Below, piece by piece: positions 7,267 through 23,000 of a stretch of 64,000 bases of DNA (within the stretch, counting starts at the first letter, position 1; each line of letters starts with the position of its first letter). The notes under the pieces are model-generated. The model worked only from the letters and a program-made list of their open reading frames with translations, was not told the origin of the DNA and searched no databases. Position numbers and translations under genes: made by a program. The stretch spans positions 1 through 64,000 of the forward strand of contig JACKBM010000038.1 of the NCBI GenBank assembly GCA_020634575.1, read 5' to 3'. The stretch comes from Ardenticatenales bacterium. Lineage in GTDB: Bacteria > Chloroflexota > Anaerolineae > Promineifilales > Promineifilaceae.

Positions 7267-9960
7267 TTAACGTACCGGCGCGGCGGCCGCCTTTGGTAGG
7301 CTGGTTTCGGCGTCGCCGCTGTTCAGGATCTGTTCCATCTGTTGGGCATAGGTCTGGACATTCGGTGTTTTCCAGATGCCCTCGTGGTCGCCCGGAATCC
7401 AGTAGGTCGTGATCTCGCCCTGGATAAGCTCGTCCCAACCCAGCCGCTCTTTGTAGAAGTAATCCGGCGCCATCAGCTCTGCGCGCAGCAGATGAATATC
7501 GCCTTTGTAAGGCTTGATGATGGGGGTGTAATCATCGGCCGCCTGGGCGTTGATCTGCAGGATATCCTTGAGGGTGCCTGGCAGCTCACGACCGGCCGCT
7601 TCGTAACTCTGATGCAGGTAGTGGCGCAGCCGGGTCCAGATTTGCCAGCGCCAGATTTTGTACAGCCGTTTCTGCACGTATTGCAGCTCGGCCACGATGC
7701 CATTTTGGCGCAGGTTGGCGAAGGCACGCTTGATCTTGTAACCAAATGTGGTCTTAATCGGATAGATGCCGCCGGGCGCCTCTGCTTCAATCATCAGCAG
7801 GGGTTCAACCGTTTCGCCGGCTGCCTGCAACTGCTGGGCCATCTCGTAAGCGACCAGACCGCCAAAGCAATAACCGGCGATGAGATAGGGGCCATGCGGC
7901 TGCACGGTGCGGATCTCGCTCAGATAATGAGCGGCGATATCCGGGATGGTGGTGCGAATCTTGTCCGTCCGTTCCAGCCCTTGCTGCAAACCGTAGAAGG
8001 GCTGGTCGTCACCCAGCAGTGCGGCCAGTTCGGCAAACTGGATAATCTCGTCACCCAGCGCCGAGATGCAGAAGATCGGCTGTTTTTTGCCTTTGGGCTG
8101 GATGGGTACCAGCGAGGTCCATTGCAGCGACCAATCTTTCTGGTCGAGCACTTCGGCCAGGCCGGCAATGGTAGGCGCCTCAAACAGGGTGGCCAGCGGC
8201 AATTCCCGGCCCAAAGCCTGCTTGATATCGTTGAAAAGGCCGACCGCCATCAGGGAATGGCCACCCAGGGCAAAGAAATTGTCATGGATACCAACCTGGG
8301 CAAAGCCGAAGACGCGGGCCCAGATGTCGGCCAGGGTCGCTTCCAGCTCGTTGCGTGGCGCGACGTACTGGCTCTCGCCCTCCGTTTCGGTTTGGGCGGT
8401 CAGGGCAGCGGCGGCTAGTTTGTCGGCGTCGCTTAGCGGCAGCAGGCTGGAGAGGGGAGCATCCGGCCGGTCCACAATGGCCTGCAAGAACTGCGCATAG
8501 TAATCAAGGAAACGTTCGATGGTTTCGGCCGCGAACAGATCCGTCTTGTATTCCAGCCAACCCTTGATGCCGGCATCCGTTTCTTCAGCGAAAAAGCGCA
8601 GGTCGAAGGCGGCGGCATGCTGGCCCAGGGTCAGCAGCTTGGCTTCAACGCCGGCCAATTGCAACGGCGGGGTGGGCTCATGCTGGTAGATAAACAGCAC
8701 CTGGAAAAAGGCGCTTTGGGCGGTGCGGCGACCGCCGGAGGAAATGCGTTCAATGACCTGCTCAAAGGGCAGATCCTGGTGGCTATAAGCGCCGAGCGCC
8801 ACTTGCTGTACCCGGCGGAACAGCTCTGTGAAGCTGGGATCCCCGCTCAGGTCTGTGCGCAGCGGCAGCGGATTGGCAAAGAGGCCGATCAGCTTCTTGA
8901 GTTCCGGCCGGTTCAACCCCAACAAGGAGAAAACCATCGCTTCGTCGTGGCCGGAGTAGCCCGCCAGCAACGCTTGCAGCGCCGCCAGCAGGGTCATGTA
9001 GACCGTGCCGCCCGATTTTTGGCTGAGCTGACGGATCGCGTTTGTCAGTTCCGGGGTGAGCTGGAAATATTGCAGCCGGCTCTCGAAACTCTCCAGAGCG
9101 GGCCGCTCATGGTCCAGCGGCAAGGGCAGCGGCTGGTAGGGTTTGCCCAGCTGCTCCTGCCAATACTGCTCCTGCTGCGCCAGGATATTGCCCTGCAGCC
9201 AATCGCGCTGCCAATGGGCATAATCCACATACTGGACCGCCAATGGTTCCAGCTCCGGCGTATTGCCTTTCTTGAGGGCGGCGTAGATGTCGCCCAGATC
9301 CTGGATCACCGGGTTGGCCGCCCCCCAGTCAAAAACGATCTGGTGGAAGACCAGCAACAGGATATGCCGTTCCGGGGCAGTGCGGATCAGCGAGGCCCGC
9401 ATGATGGGGCCCTGGCCGATGTCAAACGGTTCAGCGGCCAGCGTGTTGGCCACACGGATCGCCTCTGCGGCCCGCGCTTCCTCTGGCGATTCCTGCAGAT
9501 CAATAATGTTCAGCTTGAGCGGCATGTGGTCGGCAATGACCACAACCGGCCCATCGGGAAAGCTGGAGCGCAGCGGCTCGTGCCGTTCCGTGAGCCGTTG
9601 CAGGGCCCGTTCCAACAGAGTGGCATCCAGCCGGCCGGCCAGCCGCCAGGCGACGGGGACATTCAGGTTGGCCGAATCCGGGGCGAGCTGGTGCAGCTTC
9701 CAGATCCGTTCCTGCGCAAACGAGAGACGCAGCGGGTTATCCCGATCAACCGGTTCGATTTCCGGCAGATTGGCGCTCTGTTTAGCGGCAGCCTCTTGCA
9801 GGAAGGTCAGGATCTCTTCCTTGCGTGCCTGCAATTCGCTGCGCAGTTCAGCGCTCAGAGCCCCTTTGGGCGCGCTGATCTTGAGCTGATCACCTTCAGG
9901 GGTGAGTTTAATGATGATGTTCTGTTCCCTGAGCTGCGACAGAAACTCCAGCGTCGTCAT
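7267..9960 (-). CDS. NRPS TubC docking-C-PCP-TE protein lacking an A domain
   Basis: Residues 1-60 form a TubC-type N-terminal docking domain (LEFLSQLREQNIIIKL...). A condensation domain follows to about residue 480, then a PCP (GGHSLMAVG, Ser near 566) and a type I thioesterase (GYCFGG near 693, Cys nucleophile). There is no adenylation domain. The condensation active site reads HQIVFDWGA near residue 208. Against HHxxxDG, the second (catalytic) His is Gln and the Gly is shifted behind a Trp, so ordinary peptide-bond formation is doubtful. The gene overlaps the upstream C-A-PCP gene by 4 bp (ATGA), which suggests coupled translation and partner proteins. Confidence 0.9.
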   Translation of the reverse strand: MTTLEFLSQLREQNIIIKLTPEGDQLKISAPKGALSAELRSELQARKEEILTFLQEAAAKQSANLPEIEPVDRDNPLRLSFAQERIWKLHQLAPDSANLNVPVAWRLAGRLDATLLERALQRLTERHEPLRSSFPDGPVVVIADHMPLKLNIIDLQESPEEARAAEAIRVANTLAAEPFDIGQGPIMRASLIRTAPERHILLLVFHQIVFDWGAANPVIQDLGDIYAALKKGNTPELEPLAVQYVDYAHWQRDWLQGNILAQQEQYWQEQLGKPYQPLPLPLDHERPALESFESRLQYFQLTPELTNAIRQLSQKSGGTVYMTLLAALQALLAGYSGHDEAMVFSLLGLNRPELKKLIGLFANPLPLRTDLSGDPSFTELFRRVQQVALGAYSHQDLPFEQVIERISSGGRRTAQSAFFQVLFIYQHEPTPPLQLAGVEAKLLTLGQHAAAFDLRFFAEETDAGIKGWLEYKTDLFAAETIERFLDYYAQFLQAIVDRPDAPLSSLLPLSDADKLAAAALTAQTETEGESQYVAPRNELEATLADIWARVFGFAQVGIHDNFFALGGHSLMAVGLFNDIKQALGRELPLATLFEAPTIAGLAEVLDQKDWSLQWTSLVPIQPKGKKQPIFCISALGDEIIQFAELAALLGDDQPFYGLQQGLERTDKIRTTIPDIAAHYLSEIRTVQPHGPYLIAGYCFGGLVAYEMAQQLQAAGETVEPLLMIEAEAPGGIYPIKTTFGYKIKRAFANLRQNGIVAELQYVQKRLYKIWRWQIWTRLRHYLHQSYEAAGRELPGTLKDILQINAQAADDYTPIIKPYKGDIHLLRAELMAPDYFYKERLGWDELIQGEITTYWIPGDHEGIWKTPNVQTYAQQMEQILNSGDAETSLPKAAAAPVR

Positions 9961-12900
9961 AGCACAAATTCCTCGCGTTCCTCATCTTCCTCGTCGATGT
10001 TGTCGTCGCTGAGTAAGCGGGCGGTGGCTACCTGTTCGGCCAGGTTAGCGATAATGGGGTTGGCAAACATCAGCGGCAGCGGGACGTTGACCGCGAATTG
10101 CTTGTTTACCCGGGCGATAATCTGGGTGGCCAACAGCGAATGACCGCCCAACTCAAAGAAGTTATCCTCAACACCGATCTTATCCAGACCCAGCAGTTCG
10201 GACCAGATGGCGACGATGCCGCTCTCGATCTCGTTGCGGGGGGCGACATAGCTTTCGGCTGAGCCCAGGCCGGCTTCGTTGGGCGCCGGCAGCGCGCGCC
10301 GGTCGATCTTGCCGTTGGGTGTCAGCGGCCATTCGGTCAGGGAGACAAAGAGAGTGGGCACCATGTAGGCCGGCAATGATTCGGCCAGGTATTCGCGCAG
10401 CGCGGCGGTGGTTGGCTCCTGGCCGGGCTGCGGGATGATGTAAGCGACCAGACGCTTATCCCCGCTGGGGTCGTCCTGGGCGGTCACCACCCCTTCCTTG
10501 ACGCCTTCATGCTGGCGCAGAATGGTCTCAATCTCGCCCAGCTCAATGCGGAAGCCGCGCACCTTCACCTGGAAGTCGATGCGGCCCAGGAATTCGATGG
10601 TGCCATCCGGCCGGTAACGGGCCAGGTCGCCCACACGATAAAGCATCGCATCTGGATCGTCGACGAAGGGATTTTTGACGAAGCGGTCAGCAGTCAGTTC
10701 CGGCCGGTTCAGATAACCAGCCGCCACACCGTCGCCGCCGATGCACAGCTCGCCCGGCACGCCGATAGGCGTCGGCTGCAGATGTTGGTCCAGGATGTAC
10801 AGTTGCGTGTTGGCGATGGGTTCGCCAATCGGCACCGGCCCGTCGCCAGCCTCAATCTTTTTGGCGGCGGACCAGACCGTGGTTTCGGTCGGGCCGTACA
10901 TATTCCACAGCTCAGCGCCGCGGGGGATGAGCTGTTCAGCCAGCTCACGGGGCAACTCTTCACCGCCGCAGAGCATCTTCAAATCCGCTTTGCCGGCCCA
11001 GCCGTTGTTCAGCATCAGCTTCCAGGAAGCCGGCGTCGCCTGCATGACGGTTACGCCTTCGTCGACAAGCGTTTGGGCCATCAGGGCGCCATCGGCATTG
11101 ATCTCCGGGCTGGCGATGATCACCTTGCCACCGACGACAAGCGGCAGATACAGCTCCAGCACGGCGATGTCAAACGACAGGGTGGTGACGGCCATCAGGA
11201 CATCAGCCGCGGTCAGCCCCGGTTTCTGGCGCATGCTGGTCAGGAAATTGACCACATTGCGGTGGCGCAGCTGAACCCCTTTGGGTTTGCCGGTTGAGCC
11301 GGAGGTATGGATGATGTAGACGAGATCTTCGGCGCTCATCGCGACCGCCGGGTTGTGGACCGGTTGGGTTGCAATGGTGGTCCAGTCGCTGTCCAGGGCA
11401 ACAACCTGGCCGGCGAAGCCATCCCATTTGTCGCGCAAATGGGCCTGGGTAATCAGCAGGGGGGCGGCCGCATCCTCCAGGATGAAATGGAGGCGATCCA
11501 GCGGGTAGTCCGGGTCCAGCGGCAGGTAGGCGGCGCCCGCTTTCATGATGCCGAACAGGCCAATCATCATCTCCGCCGAGCGGGCCATGCTCAGGCCGAT
11601 CAGGTCGCCTCGTTTGACGCCGAGGGCGGCCAGGTGATGGGCGAGCTGGTTGGCCCGGCTGTTGAGCTGGGCGTAGGTCAGTTGGGTCTGGTCATACTGC
11701 ACGGCGACTTTGTCCGGGTAGCTGGCCGCGGTCGCTTCAAAAAGCTCGTGCAGTTTCTTGTCGCGTGGGAAGGGCGTGTCGGTCTGATTCCAGGCGTAGA
11801 GCACCTGCTGGCGCTCGCTGGCCGGCAGGATGTTGAGCCGGGAAATGGGACCGGCCGGTGTCGCCACAATGCTCTCCAGCAACGCCTCATAATTGGCAAT
11901 CATGCGGCGGATGGTGCTCTGGTCGAACAGGTCTGTATCGTACTCAAAACGGCCGCTGACGCCGCCATTTGCTTCCCAGAGCTCGGCCAACAGGTCAAAA
12001 CGGGCTGTGCCGTTATCGAATTCCATCGGCTCCGCTTTGGTGCCCTCCAGCTCCATCAGCGCTGGTTGCATCTGCAAGGTAAAGCTCACCTGGAAAATCG
12101 GGTTGTAGCTGAGGTCGCGGGTTGGGCGCAGCTCTTCGACCAGCCGTTCAAACGGGATGTCCTGATGGGCAAAGGCGCCCAGGGCGACCTTGCGCACGGT
12201 CTGTAACAGATCGTTGAAGGCGGGCTCGCCGGACAGGTCGGTGCGGAACACCACGGGATTGACGAAGAAGGCGATCAGCTTTTCCAGCTCAGGTTGGTTG
12301 CGGTTGGCCGTGGGCGTGCCGACAATGATATCTTCCTGGCGGCTGTAGCGATGCAGCAGCACCTTAAAGCCCGCCAGCATCGTCATGAAGAGGGAGACGC
12401 CTTCATGGCGGCTGAACGCTTTGAGGCCATCGATCAGCTGGGGTGGCAGATGGATCCATTCCCAGGAGCCATTGTTGCGCTGAACGGCGGGTCGGGGCCG
12501 GTCGGTGGGTAGTTCGATGACGGGCAACCGGCCGGAAAGCTGATCTTTCCAGTAGGCCAGCTGCTTCTGCGGCACGGGCCCTTCCATCCACTCGCGGTGC
12601 CAGATGACAAAATCCGGATATTGCAGCGGCAGTTCGGCCAGCGGCGACGGCTGCCCATGGCAGAAAGCGGCGTACAGTGCTTCCAATTCCTCGGCAATGT
12701 ACTCGAGCGACATCCCGTCCACGACGATATGGCTCATCATGTGAATAAAAATGTGCTCTTCGGGGCCAAGTTTGATCAGTTTGGTGTAGAAGAGGGGGCC
12801 ATTTTCCAGGTCAAAGCTGTGTTTCGCTTCGGCATCAACCAGGCGGCGTGCTTCTGCCTCTCGCTCATCAACCGGCAGGTGGCTGATATCAATGACGGGC

Positions 12901-13190
12901 ATGGTCGTGTCAATTTCATCATGGATCACCTGGACCGGCTCACCATCCTGCGAGAAAAATGTGGTGCGCAGGGTCTCATGCCGGTAAATCAGTTCGGTGA
13001 CGGCGTCCTGCAGGGCAGCGACATTCAGCGGCCCCGTGAGGCGGACAAAATGATGATAGGGAATGTTGTAGGTCGCCTTGCCCGGTTCCAGCTGGTCGAC
13101 AAACCAGAGCCGCTGCTGGGCAAACGAGGCGGGGAAAGCGAGGACTTCTTCATCCTCCGTCCATTCTTCTTCGTGCTGATCCATGTTCAT
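9957..13190 (-). CDS. NRPS module C-A-PCP, probably glycine-activating
   Basis: A 1077-residue extension module. The condensation domain has SHIVVDG near residue 152, so the catalytic second His is kept and the first is Ser. The adenylation domain has A3 HTSGSTGKPKGV near 630 and A8 VGDLARYRPDG near 850, and the PCP has GGHSLLATQ (Ser near 1016). Hand-aligned pocket residues give about DILQLGMVWK, close to the known glycine code DILQLGLIWN. The N-terminus is acidic (EEEWTEDEE). The C-terminus ends in an acidic tail (NIDEEDEEREEFVL), the kind of short motif TubC-type docking domains bind; the next protein starts with such a domain. Stop and next start overlap by 4 bp. Confidence 0.92.
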   Translation of the reverse strand: MNMDQHEEEWTEDEEVLAFPASFAQQRLWFVDQLEPGKATYNIPYHHFVRLTGPLNVAALQDAVTELIYRHETLRTTFFSQDGEPVQVIHDEIDTTMPVIDISHLPVDEREAEARRLVDAEAKHSFDLENGPLFYTKLIKLGPEEHIFIHMMSHIVVDGMSLEYIAEELEALYAAFCHGQPSPLAELPLQYPDFVIWHREWMEGPVPQKQLAYWKDQLSGRLPVIELPTDRPRPAVQRNNGSWEWIHLPPQLIDGLKAFSRHEGVSLFMTMLAGFKVLLHRYSRQEDIIVGTPTANRNQPELEKLIAFFVNPVVFRTDLSGEPAFNDLLQTVRKVALGAFAHQDIPFERLVEELRPTRDLSYNPIFQVSFTLQMQPALMELEGTKAEPMEFDNGTARFDLLAELWEANGGVSGRFEYDTDLFDQSTIRRMIANYEALLESIVATPAGPISRLNILPASERQQVLYAWNQTDTPFPRDKKLHELFEATAASYPDKVAVQYDQTQLTYAQLNSRANQLAHHLAALGVKRGDLIGLSMARSAEMMIGLFGIMKAGAAYLPLDPDYPLDRLHFILEDAAAPLLITQAHLRDKWDGFAGQVVALDSDWTTIATQPVHNPAVAMSAEDLVYIIHTSGSTGKPKGVQLRHRNVVNFLTSMRQKPGLTAADVLMAVTTLSFDIAVLELYLPLVVGGKVIIASPEINADGALMAQTLVDEGVTVMQATPASWKLMLNNGWAGKADLKMLCGGEELPRELAEQLIPRGAELWNMYGPTETTVWSAAKKIEAGDGPVPIGEPIANTQLYILDQHLQPTPIGVPGELCIGGDGVAAGYLNRPELTADRFVKNPFVDDPDAMLYRVGDLARYRPDGTIEFLGRIDFQVKVRGFRIELGEIETILRQHEGVKEGVVTAQDDPSGDKRLVAYIIPQPGQEPTTAALREYLAESLPAYMVPTLFVSLTEWPLTPNGKIDRRALPAPNEAGLGSAESYVAPRNEIESGIVAIWSELLGLDKIGVEDNFFELGGHSLLATQIIARVNKQFAVNVPLPLMFANPIIANLAEQVATARLLSDDNIDEEDEEREEFVL

Positions 13191-13201
13191 ATTCTCGTTG
13201 T

Positions 13202-14122
13202 TCAGGGCCCCGTGGGGCTTACTTCGCTAATGCCGGTGAGTTCGGCGCTAACCTCCCACAGTCTGGCGGCCAGCGCCTCATCGTAGGAGATAGGATTGGT
13301 TTGTTCAAATTGGCCGTAGCGCCAATATTTGCCACTGACGCCCGCCAGCTCCGGCGCGGTTGCCAGGTGCAGTACCTGACGCGCCCCATCGGCCACCGTC
13401 TCGCCGCCGCTCTCCTCAGAGCGGAAGGCGTTGCGGATGCGGCGCAGGAAACCGCCCCGTTTGGCCGCAGCAGGTTCCGGCTGGCCCTGTTCCTGGGCCC
13501 AGAGCTGGTTGAAATTGCTAAGCAGGTCGGTGGCGATGACGCCAGGGTGCAGGCAGTTGACAGTAACGTCGCTGCCGGCCAGGCGCCGGGCCAACTCGTA
13601 GGTGAACATGATGTTGGCCAATTTGGATAGACGATAGGGCGCCAGCCCGTGAAACCCTTTCTCAGCCTGCAAATTGTCAAAGTCGATGGTCTGGGCGTGC
13701 ACCTGGGAGGCCAGGTTGATAACGCGTGCGCCGGGCGTCTGTTTCAGGAGGTCAAGCAGGCGGTTGGTCAGCAGGAACGGAGCCAGGTGGTTAACGGCGA
13801 ACGTCTTTTCATAACCATCAACCGTCAGCTCCCGTTGCCGCGCGACAATGCCGGCATTGTTGATGAGCAGGTCCAGGCGATGGTACTGGGCCTTGACCCG
13901 GTCGGCCAGGTCGCGGACGGCGGCCATGTCACTCAGATCGGCCAGCATCAGCTCGACATTGCCGTTGCCTGAGAGTGCTTTAATTTCAGCCAGGGCTGCT
14001 TCACCGCGGGCCTGATCCCGATTAACGATGATGATGGTGGCCCCTTGCCGGGCCAGACCGAGGGCGGTTTCTTTGCCGATACCGGTGCTACCACCGGTTA
14101 TCATACAGACTTTGCCGTTCAT
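13202..14122 (-). CDS. Short-chain dehydrogenase/reductase
   Basis: A 306-residue SDR with the Rossmann cofactor motif TGGSTGIG at residues 9-16, NNAG near 90 and the catalytic YxxxK as YRLSKLAN near 165. An Arg-containing stretch after the second strand (VNRDQARG) leans towards NADP(H). The best-matching style is the retinol-dehydrogenase-like group, and it is a stand-alone enzyme rather than a PKS KR. It sits between the PKS and the C-A-PCP gene on the same strand, 11 bp from the latter. A tailoring reduction or oxidation of a carbonyl or alcohol in the product is therefore likely. The substrate is not evident. Confidence 0.88.
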   Translation of the reverse strand: MNGKVCMITGGSTGIGKETALGLARQGATIIIVNRDQARGEAALAEIKALSGNGNVELMLADLSDMAAVRDLADRVKAQYHRLDLLINNAGIVARQRELTVDGYEKTFAVNHLAPFLLTNRLLDLLKQTPGARVINLASQVHAQTIDFDNLQAEKGFHGLAPYRLSKLANIMFTYELARRLAGSDVTVNCLHPGVIATDLLSNFNQLWAQEQGQPEPAAAKRGGFLRRIRNAFRSEESGGETVADGARQVLHLATAPELAGVSGKYWRYGQFEQTNPISYDEALAARLWEVSAELTGISEVSPTGP

Positions 14123-14230
14123 GCAACCTCAAACTTGTTACGTCGCTGCGCCACGGTGGCCGCTGCGGCGCGTAGGCTTGGGAAAAGCTGGCAGCTGGGG
14201 CCGGCGGCGTGTTTTTCTCATGGCTGTGCT

Positions 14231-14310
14231 TCACCTAAAAGGATAAACGGTTTAGGTGACAATTTTTCTTACGTTCAACCGACCAGGCCACCCTGTGACC
14301 TGGTCGGTTG
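14231..14310. other. Two adjacent hairpins between PKS and SDR genes
   Basis: The 201-base gap between the PKS stop and the SDR start holds two inverted repeats. TCACCTAAA/TTTAGGTGA lies at 14231-14239 and 14251-14259 with an 11-base loop. CAACCGACCAGG/CCTGGTCGGTTG lies at 14276-14287 and 14299-14310. Read on the plus strand, the first is followed by an AATTTTTCTT tract. In the direction of the cluster neither has a T-tract, so attenuation or mRNA processing is as plausible as termination. Confidence 0.5.
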
Positions 14311-14323
14311 GCGGTGTTATTAC

Positions 14324-19864
<5,541 letters not shown>

Positions 19865-20069
19865 GCACGTTTCCTAAAACGCTGTTTCCGGTGTTGGCAG
19901 AGGTAGAGGAAAGCCCCTCTGGCTCATAGTCCTCTGCCAACATTCCCCGGAAGCAGTAGATTTGTCATCATGTTCGCCGCCGCTGGCCAGCCGTTTGCTG
20001 CTCATTCGCGGCCGCTCTTCTGTCAGTCCGAGCATCGCGAGGACCTGTCATCCTGGGCGCAGCGCAGGG
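19865..20069. other. Structured intergenic region between starter NRPS and PKS
   Basis: This 205-base gap carries TGTTGGCAGAGG (19892-19903) and its perfect complement CCTCTGCCAACA (19931-19942). A shorter AGAGG/CCTCT pair lies inside, and partly matching TTCCGG/CCGGAA flanks lie outside. Closer to the starter gene it contains CTGTCATCCTGGGCGCAGCG, which looks like a degenerate dispersed repeat. No gene is seen. The hairpin could tune the ratio of starter to PKS transcripts. Confidence 0.45.
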
Positions 20070-23000
20070 TTAGCGCCGCCGGTTGCGCCGGTTGGCCATT
20101 GCCTCACGGCGGGCGGCGGCCCGGTCAGTGACTTTCTGCTGGGCGGCAGCCGCCTCGGCTTCCTGGTTGCCCAGGAAGTTGCTCAGGGCACGAATGGTGG
20201 GGAAGCGGAAGATGTCGGTAATCGACAACTCAGCCTCCACGGCTTCCTTCACCATGCGGTGCATCTGCACGGCCAGCAGGGAGTGGCCGCCCAGGTCAAA
20301 GAAATTGTCGTTGACGCCAATTTGCTCCACGCCCAGGAGATCCTGCCAGATGGCGGCGATCTTCTGTTCGGCGTCGTTTTCCGGCGCGGCGTAAACAGCG
20401 CTGCTCTTGAGCTGCTGCTGATCGGGCGCCGGCAGCGCCTTGCGATCCGTCTTCTTGTTCGGCGTGAGCGGGAACTTGTCCATCGTCACATAATGAGACG
20501 GCACCATGAAGTCCGGCAGATCCTGCTTGAGATGGTCACGCAGGTCGTTGGCGTTAATGACGGCGCCGGGGCGCGGGATGAGATAGGCGACCAGGCGCTT
20601 GTCGCCAGGCGTATCTTCGCGGGCGCTGACAACGGCTTCGCGCACGGACTCATGTTCGTTCAGCAGTGCCTCGATCTCGCCCAGCTCAACGCGGTAGCCG
20701 CGGATCTTGATCTGGAAGTCCAGACGGCCCAGGAATTCGATGTTGCCATCCGGCCGGTAGCGGACCAGGTCGCCGGTGCGGTACAGTTTGGCTTCGGGCT
20801 GATCCGGCCGGAAATGATCCGGCACAAACCGGTCCGCCGTCAGCTCCTCGCGACCCAGGTAACCGCGCACAACGCCATCGCCGCCGATCAACAGCTCACC
20901 AGGTACACCAACCGGCACCGGCTGCAACTGCCGATCCACGATGTACATCTGCTGGTTAGCCAGCGGCCGACCAATCGAGACCGGCCGGTCGCCATTCTCG
21001 ACCACGCAGGTGGAAGACCAGATCGTCGTCTCCGTCGGGCCGTAGACATTGAGGACTTTGCCGTTAACAATGCTGGTGATCTCTTTGGCCAGCACCTGCG
21101 GGAATGCCTCGCCGCCCATCAAGCAAACCTTCAACCTGGCCGCTGCCTGGCTGAAACGCTCATCGGCAGTCAACATGCTGCCCATCGAGGGGGTGCATTG
21201 GAAATGGCTGATCTCGTGCCGCTCGATCAACGCCGGGATGGAGAAATCCGCCTCCGGGTCGCGCGGCAAGGCCAGCTTGCGCAGTTCGTTCAGATAGGGC
21301 AGGTTCTCCAGCACGATCCCCGACGGGATGCCGAAGTCAATGAGACAGGCGATATCGTCGACATCAATCGCCTTGATCTTGTTAACCATACCCAGGGTCG
21401 ACTGGGGCGTGCCGAAGAGGCCGCTGGTTTCGAAATAGCGCTCAAAGGCGAAGTTGAGCAGGGCGTCGATATCATCAGGCGTGAGTTCTTCTTCGTCGAA
21501 AACTTCAAAGGGGCTCTTGCCGGTGGCGGCGGCCTTCTCCTTGAAAGTCGGGAAGTGCCAGGCCGCCTGGCGCACCAGGTTCATGGCGCTGCTCAGATAG
21601 CCCTTCATCGGCCCGCGCACGATCTCGCGCACCTTGTCCAGGTCGTCGCTGATGAAGGTGTGCAACATCAGCGAGACGATGCCCTGGCCTTCATGGCCCG
21701 CTTTGACCCGCGCTTCACGATAAATCTTGATTTTGTCGGCCAGCTCTTCGATGCTTTGGCCCAGCAGATGGGTCAGCAGATTGTAACCCTTCTCGCCAGC
21801 CTCGCGGAACGTCTCCGGGTTACCGGCGGCGGTGATCCAGATCGGCAGTTCGCGCTGCACCGGATGCGGCAGCGTTTTGACCTGGACTTCTTTGCCCAGA
21901 TCGTTCGTCATCGTGACGGAGCCACCGCGCCAGAGCTCTTTGACGACTTCGATATCGCGGAACATGATTTCCTTGCGGTCGGCATAGGCACCGGGGCGCA
22001 AGACGAAGTCATTGGGCTGCCAGCCGGCGGCAATGGAGAGGCCGACCCGCCCGTTGGACATGTTGTCGACCACCGACCATTCTTCGGCCACGCGGATGGG
22101 GCTGTGCAGCGGCAGCACGCAACTACCGGAGCGAATCTGGACGTTGCGCGTCACGGCGGCAATGGCGGCGCCGGTCACGGCCGGGTTGGGATAGAGACCG
22201 CCAAAGGCATGGAAATGGCGCTCCGGGGTCCAGACGGCGCCGAAGCCATTCTGGTCGCCATATTTGGCCCCTTCGAGGAGCAGGTGATATTTGTTGGGCA
22301 CCCCTTCTTCGCTTTCGTCGCTGGAGAAGTAGAAGAGGGTGAAATCGACCGCTTTGTTGGCCATCGGGCTGCTGAGCAAATCCGCTTCCTCGCGCGATTT
22401 GTCGGCATAGATGACCAGCTTGAGGCCCCGGCTCAACGACCAGAACACCTCCAGGACGGAAATATCAAAGGAGAGGCTGGTGACGGTGAGCCAGCTATCG
22501 CCGGCTTCGTAGGGGATATGGTCATCCATGCCCGCCAGGAAGTTGACGACGTTGCGATGCTGCACCATAACCCCTTTGGGTTTGCCGGTGGAGCCGGAAG
22601 TGTAAATGAGATAGCTGAGGTTGTCTGGACCAGAGGTTTGGGCGACCGGCCGGTCACTATTCCGGTCAATCTGGGCCCAATCCGTATCCAGGCGCAGGAC
22701 GTGGGCCGAATGGGGCGGCAGCTGCGGCACCAGATGGTTCAACGTCAGCAAAACCGGCACACCGGCATCTTCTACCATAAAGGCGATCCGGTCGCTCGGA
22801 TAAGTCGGGTCCAGCGGCAGATAGGCGCCGCCCGCCTTGAGGATGCCGAGCAGGCCGACGATCATGTCCAGGCCCCGCTCGATGAAGAGGCCAACCGGCT
22901 TTTCCGGACCGATGCCCAGACGTTGTAGTTCGTGGGCCAGCTGATTGGTGCGGCGGTCCAGTTCACCATAGCTCATGCTCTGGTTCTCAAAAACGATGGC

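Noticed and set aside
8617..10143. 508-codon plus-strand frame opposite the TubC-C-PCP-TE gene
   Set aside because: It has no recognisable domain, it spans two minus-strand genes, and it runs antisense to conserved active-site motifs.
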